Source: Clostridia bacterium (GTDB taxonomy: Bacteria; Bacillota; Clostridia; Oscillospirales; CAG-272). Taken from it: DNA of 5,838 nt. Below, one piece after another: positions 5,030 to 5,838 of this stretch (its first letter is position 1; each line of letters starts with the position of its first letter). Made by a program: the position numbers and the translations under genes. The stretch is taken from contig JAFTMP010000098.1 in NCBI GenBank assembly GCA_017452335.1, positions 1 through 5,838 on the forward strand, given 5' to 3'. The notes under the pieces were generated by a model. It was not told the origin of the DNA, made no database searches, and saw only the letters and a list, made by a program, of their open reading frames with translations.

Positions 5030-5838
5030 ATGAAAAAACTTTTATCCCTTGCAATGGCACTGACTCTCGTTCTGGCATCCTTCGCTATGTTTGCTGTTTC
5101 TTCTTCTGCTGAAACAGCAGAACTGGTAGCAAAGGGCGCAGAATGGGACGTTATTACCTCTGAGGACCCCGATGCAACCGCTCCCGAGGGTTGGCTTGAC
5201 GGTACCGACACTGCTGAATGGACTCCTATGGCAGCTCCCATCTGCGGCGAAGCTTACTCCGGCGGCCACAATCACGGCGATATGACCCATACCATCGTTA
5301 CCTCTACGCACAAGACCTTTATGCGCAAGACCTTCACTGTTGAAGATGCTTCCAAGTGCACTATCCTGACCCTGGGCGTGATCTACGACGAAGATCCCGT
5401 TGTATACGTTAACGGCACGCAGGTATGGACTGCTACCGGTTACAATGACAGAGAATACGTAGTAACCGCTCTTGACACCGCCCTGCTGAAGGACGGCGAG
5501 AACACCATCTGCGTTGAATTCAAGAACGCAGTTGGCGGCGGCGGAAGCATGCTCGACCTCTATCTCACTGCTGAGGCTTATGACTCCGCTATCAAGGAAG
5601 ACGGTGCTGTGGTTATCAAAAGCATAACCAAAGAAGGCTTTGCCAATTTCGGCGGTGTTAACGCTACCACCAACATGCTTGACGGTGTCAACGACAGCTG
5701 CAGCGGCAGCGGCTGGGATGCTAATGTTGAACAGTCCTTCACTGTAAACTTCCTCGATAAGGTAGATCTGGCCAAGGTTGTTGTTTCTTGTAAGGCTGAA
5801 GGCGCTCCTGCTGATGGCGGCGCTTGGGGTACTTACGA
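5030..5838 (+). CDS. Secreted protein with galactose-binding-like and discoidin/CBM32-like modules, 3'-truncated
   Basis: The frame is open from ATG 5030 to the right edge, giving 269 complete codons; the gene is incomplete. Residues 1-27 are a clear Sec signal peptide: MKK, a hydrophobic core, then AVSSSA with likely cleavage before ETAEL; there is no lipobox Cys. Module 1 (about 35-185) resembles the beta-sandwich found in secreted CotH, lamin-tail or phosphoesterase-type proteins: W64 region, FMRKTFTVED (97-106), the strand-turn VIYDEDPVVYVNGTQVW (117-133) and GENTICVEFKN (156-166), then GGGGSMLDLYL. This Y-x-NG / GEN-I pattern is typical of galactose-binding-like folds. Module 2 (about 193 onward) has TNMLDGVNDS (214-223), SGWD and SFTVNFLDKVDLAKVVV (236-252), like the start of a discoidin/F5-8 or CBM32 module. 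Both suggest glycan or surface binding. Alanine is coded mostly by GCT (about 20 of 32), unlike folD (about 5 of 17). Catalytic or anchoring domains, if any, lie beyond the window. Fold assignment is from pattern memory, and no function is claimed. Confidence 0.82.
   Translation, partial: MKKLLSLAMALTLVLASFAMFAVSSSAETAELVAKGAEWDVITSEDPDATAPEGWLDGTDTAEWTPMAAPICGEAYSGGHNHGDMTHTIVTSTHKTFMRKTFTVEDASKCTILTLGVIYDEDPVVYVNGTQVWTATGYNDREYVVTALDTALLKDGENTICVEFKNAVGGGGSMLDLYLTAEAYDSAIKEDGAVVIKSITKEGFANFGGVNATTNMLDGVNDSCSGSGWDANVEQSFTVNFLDKVDLAKVVVSCKAEGAPADGGAWGTY

Noticed and set aside
1..5838. Mobile element, CRISPR array, tRNA or rRNA
   Set aside because: I saw no transposase or integrase motifs, no regularly spaced repeats and no cloverleaf or rRNA-like segments on reading; the spacers are fully described by promoters and terminators.

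Overview
The window reads like a chromosomal housekeeping stretch from a low-to-mid GC Gram-positive bacterium, most probably an uncultured gut-type member of the Clostridia (Bacillota). This is an inference. It rests on GGAG-type ribosome sites, two sigma-A-like extended -10 promoters, hairpin-plus-T-run terminators, AT-rich spacers between roughly 50% GC genes, mixed AGA/CGC arginine codons, and the style of the secreted protein at the right end. No taxonomic marker such as rRNA is present. All six genes lie on the + strand.

Region 1 (1-2913) is a tightly packed operon entered in its middle. It holds the 3' part of lgt (prolipoprotein diacylglyceryl transferase, with an unusual Cys-rich acidic tail), folD (methylene-THF dehydrogenase/cyclohydrolase), a membrane-anchored phosphodiester glycosidase (NAGPA-domain) protein best started at a TTG codon, and a 72-residue two-helix membrane protein that overlaps its upstream neighbour by 8 bases. 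A strong intrinsic terminator closes the unit. The intergenic distances are 3 nt, 13 nt and -8 nt, so co-transcription is very likely. Three of the four products are membrane or envelope proteins; FolD is the cytosolic one-carbon enzyme.

Region 2 (2914-4871) is a self-contained aspS unit: promoter (TTGCAA, 17 bp, TATAAT with extended TG), a leader of about 45 nt that is too short for a T-box, aspartyl-tRNA synthetase of the bacterial type with the GAD insertion, and a terminator. It is not paired with hisS on its immediate upstream side.

Region 3 (4872-5838) is an AT-rich spacer with a good promoter and several copies of a short TATCAATA-like motif. It is followed by the first 269 codons of a Sec-exported protein made of two beta-sandwich-like modules, a galactose-binding-like module and a discoidin/CBM32-like module. 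The gene runs off the right edge, so any catalytic or anchoring domain lies outside.

No mobile element, CRISPR array, rRNA or tRNA is visible, and I see no clear new multi-gene system. The points most worth a second look are the Cys-rich tail on Lgt, the small membrane protein coupled to the glycosidase, the mixed tRNA-specificity residues in AspRS, and the unfinished secreted protein.
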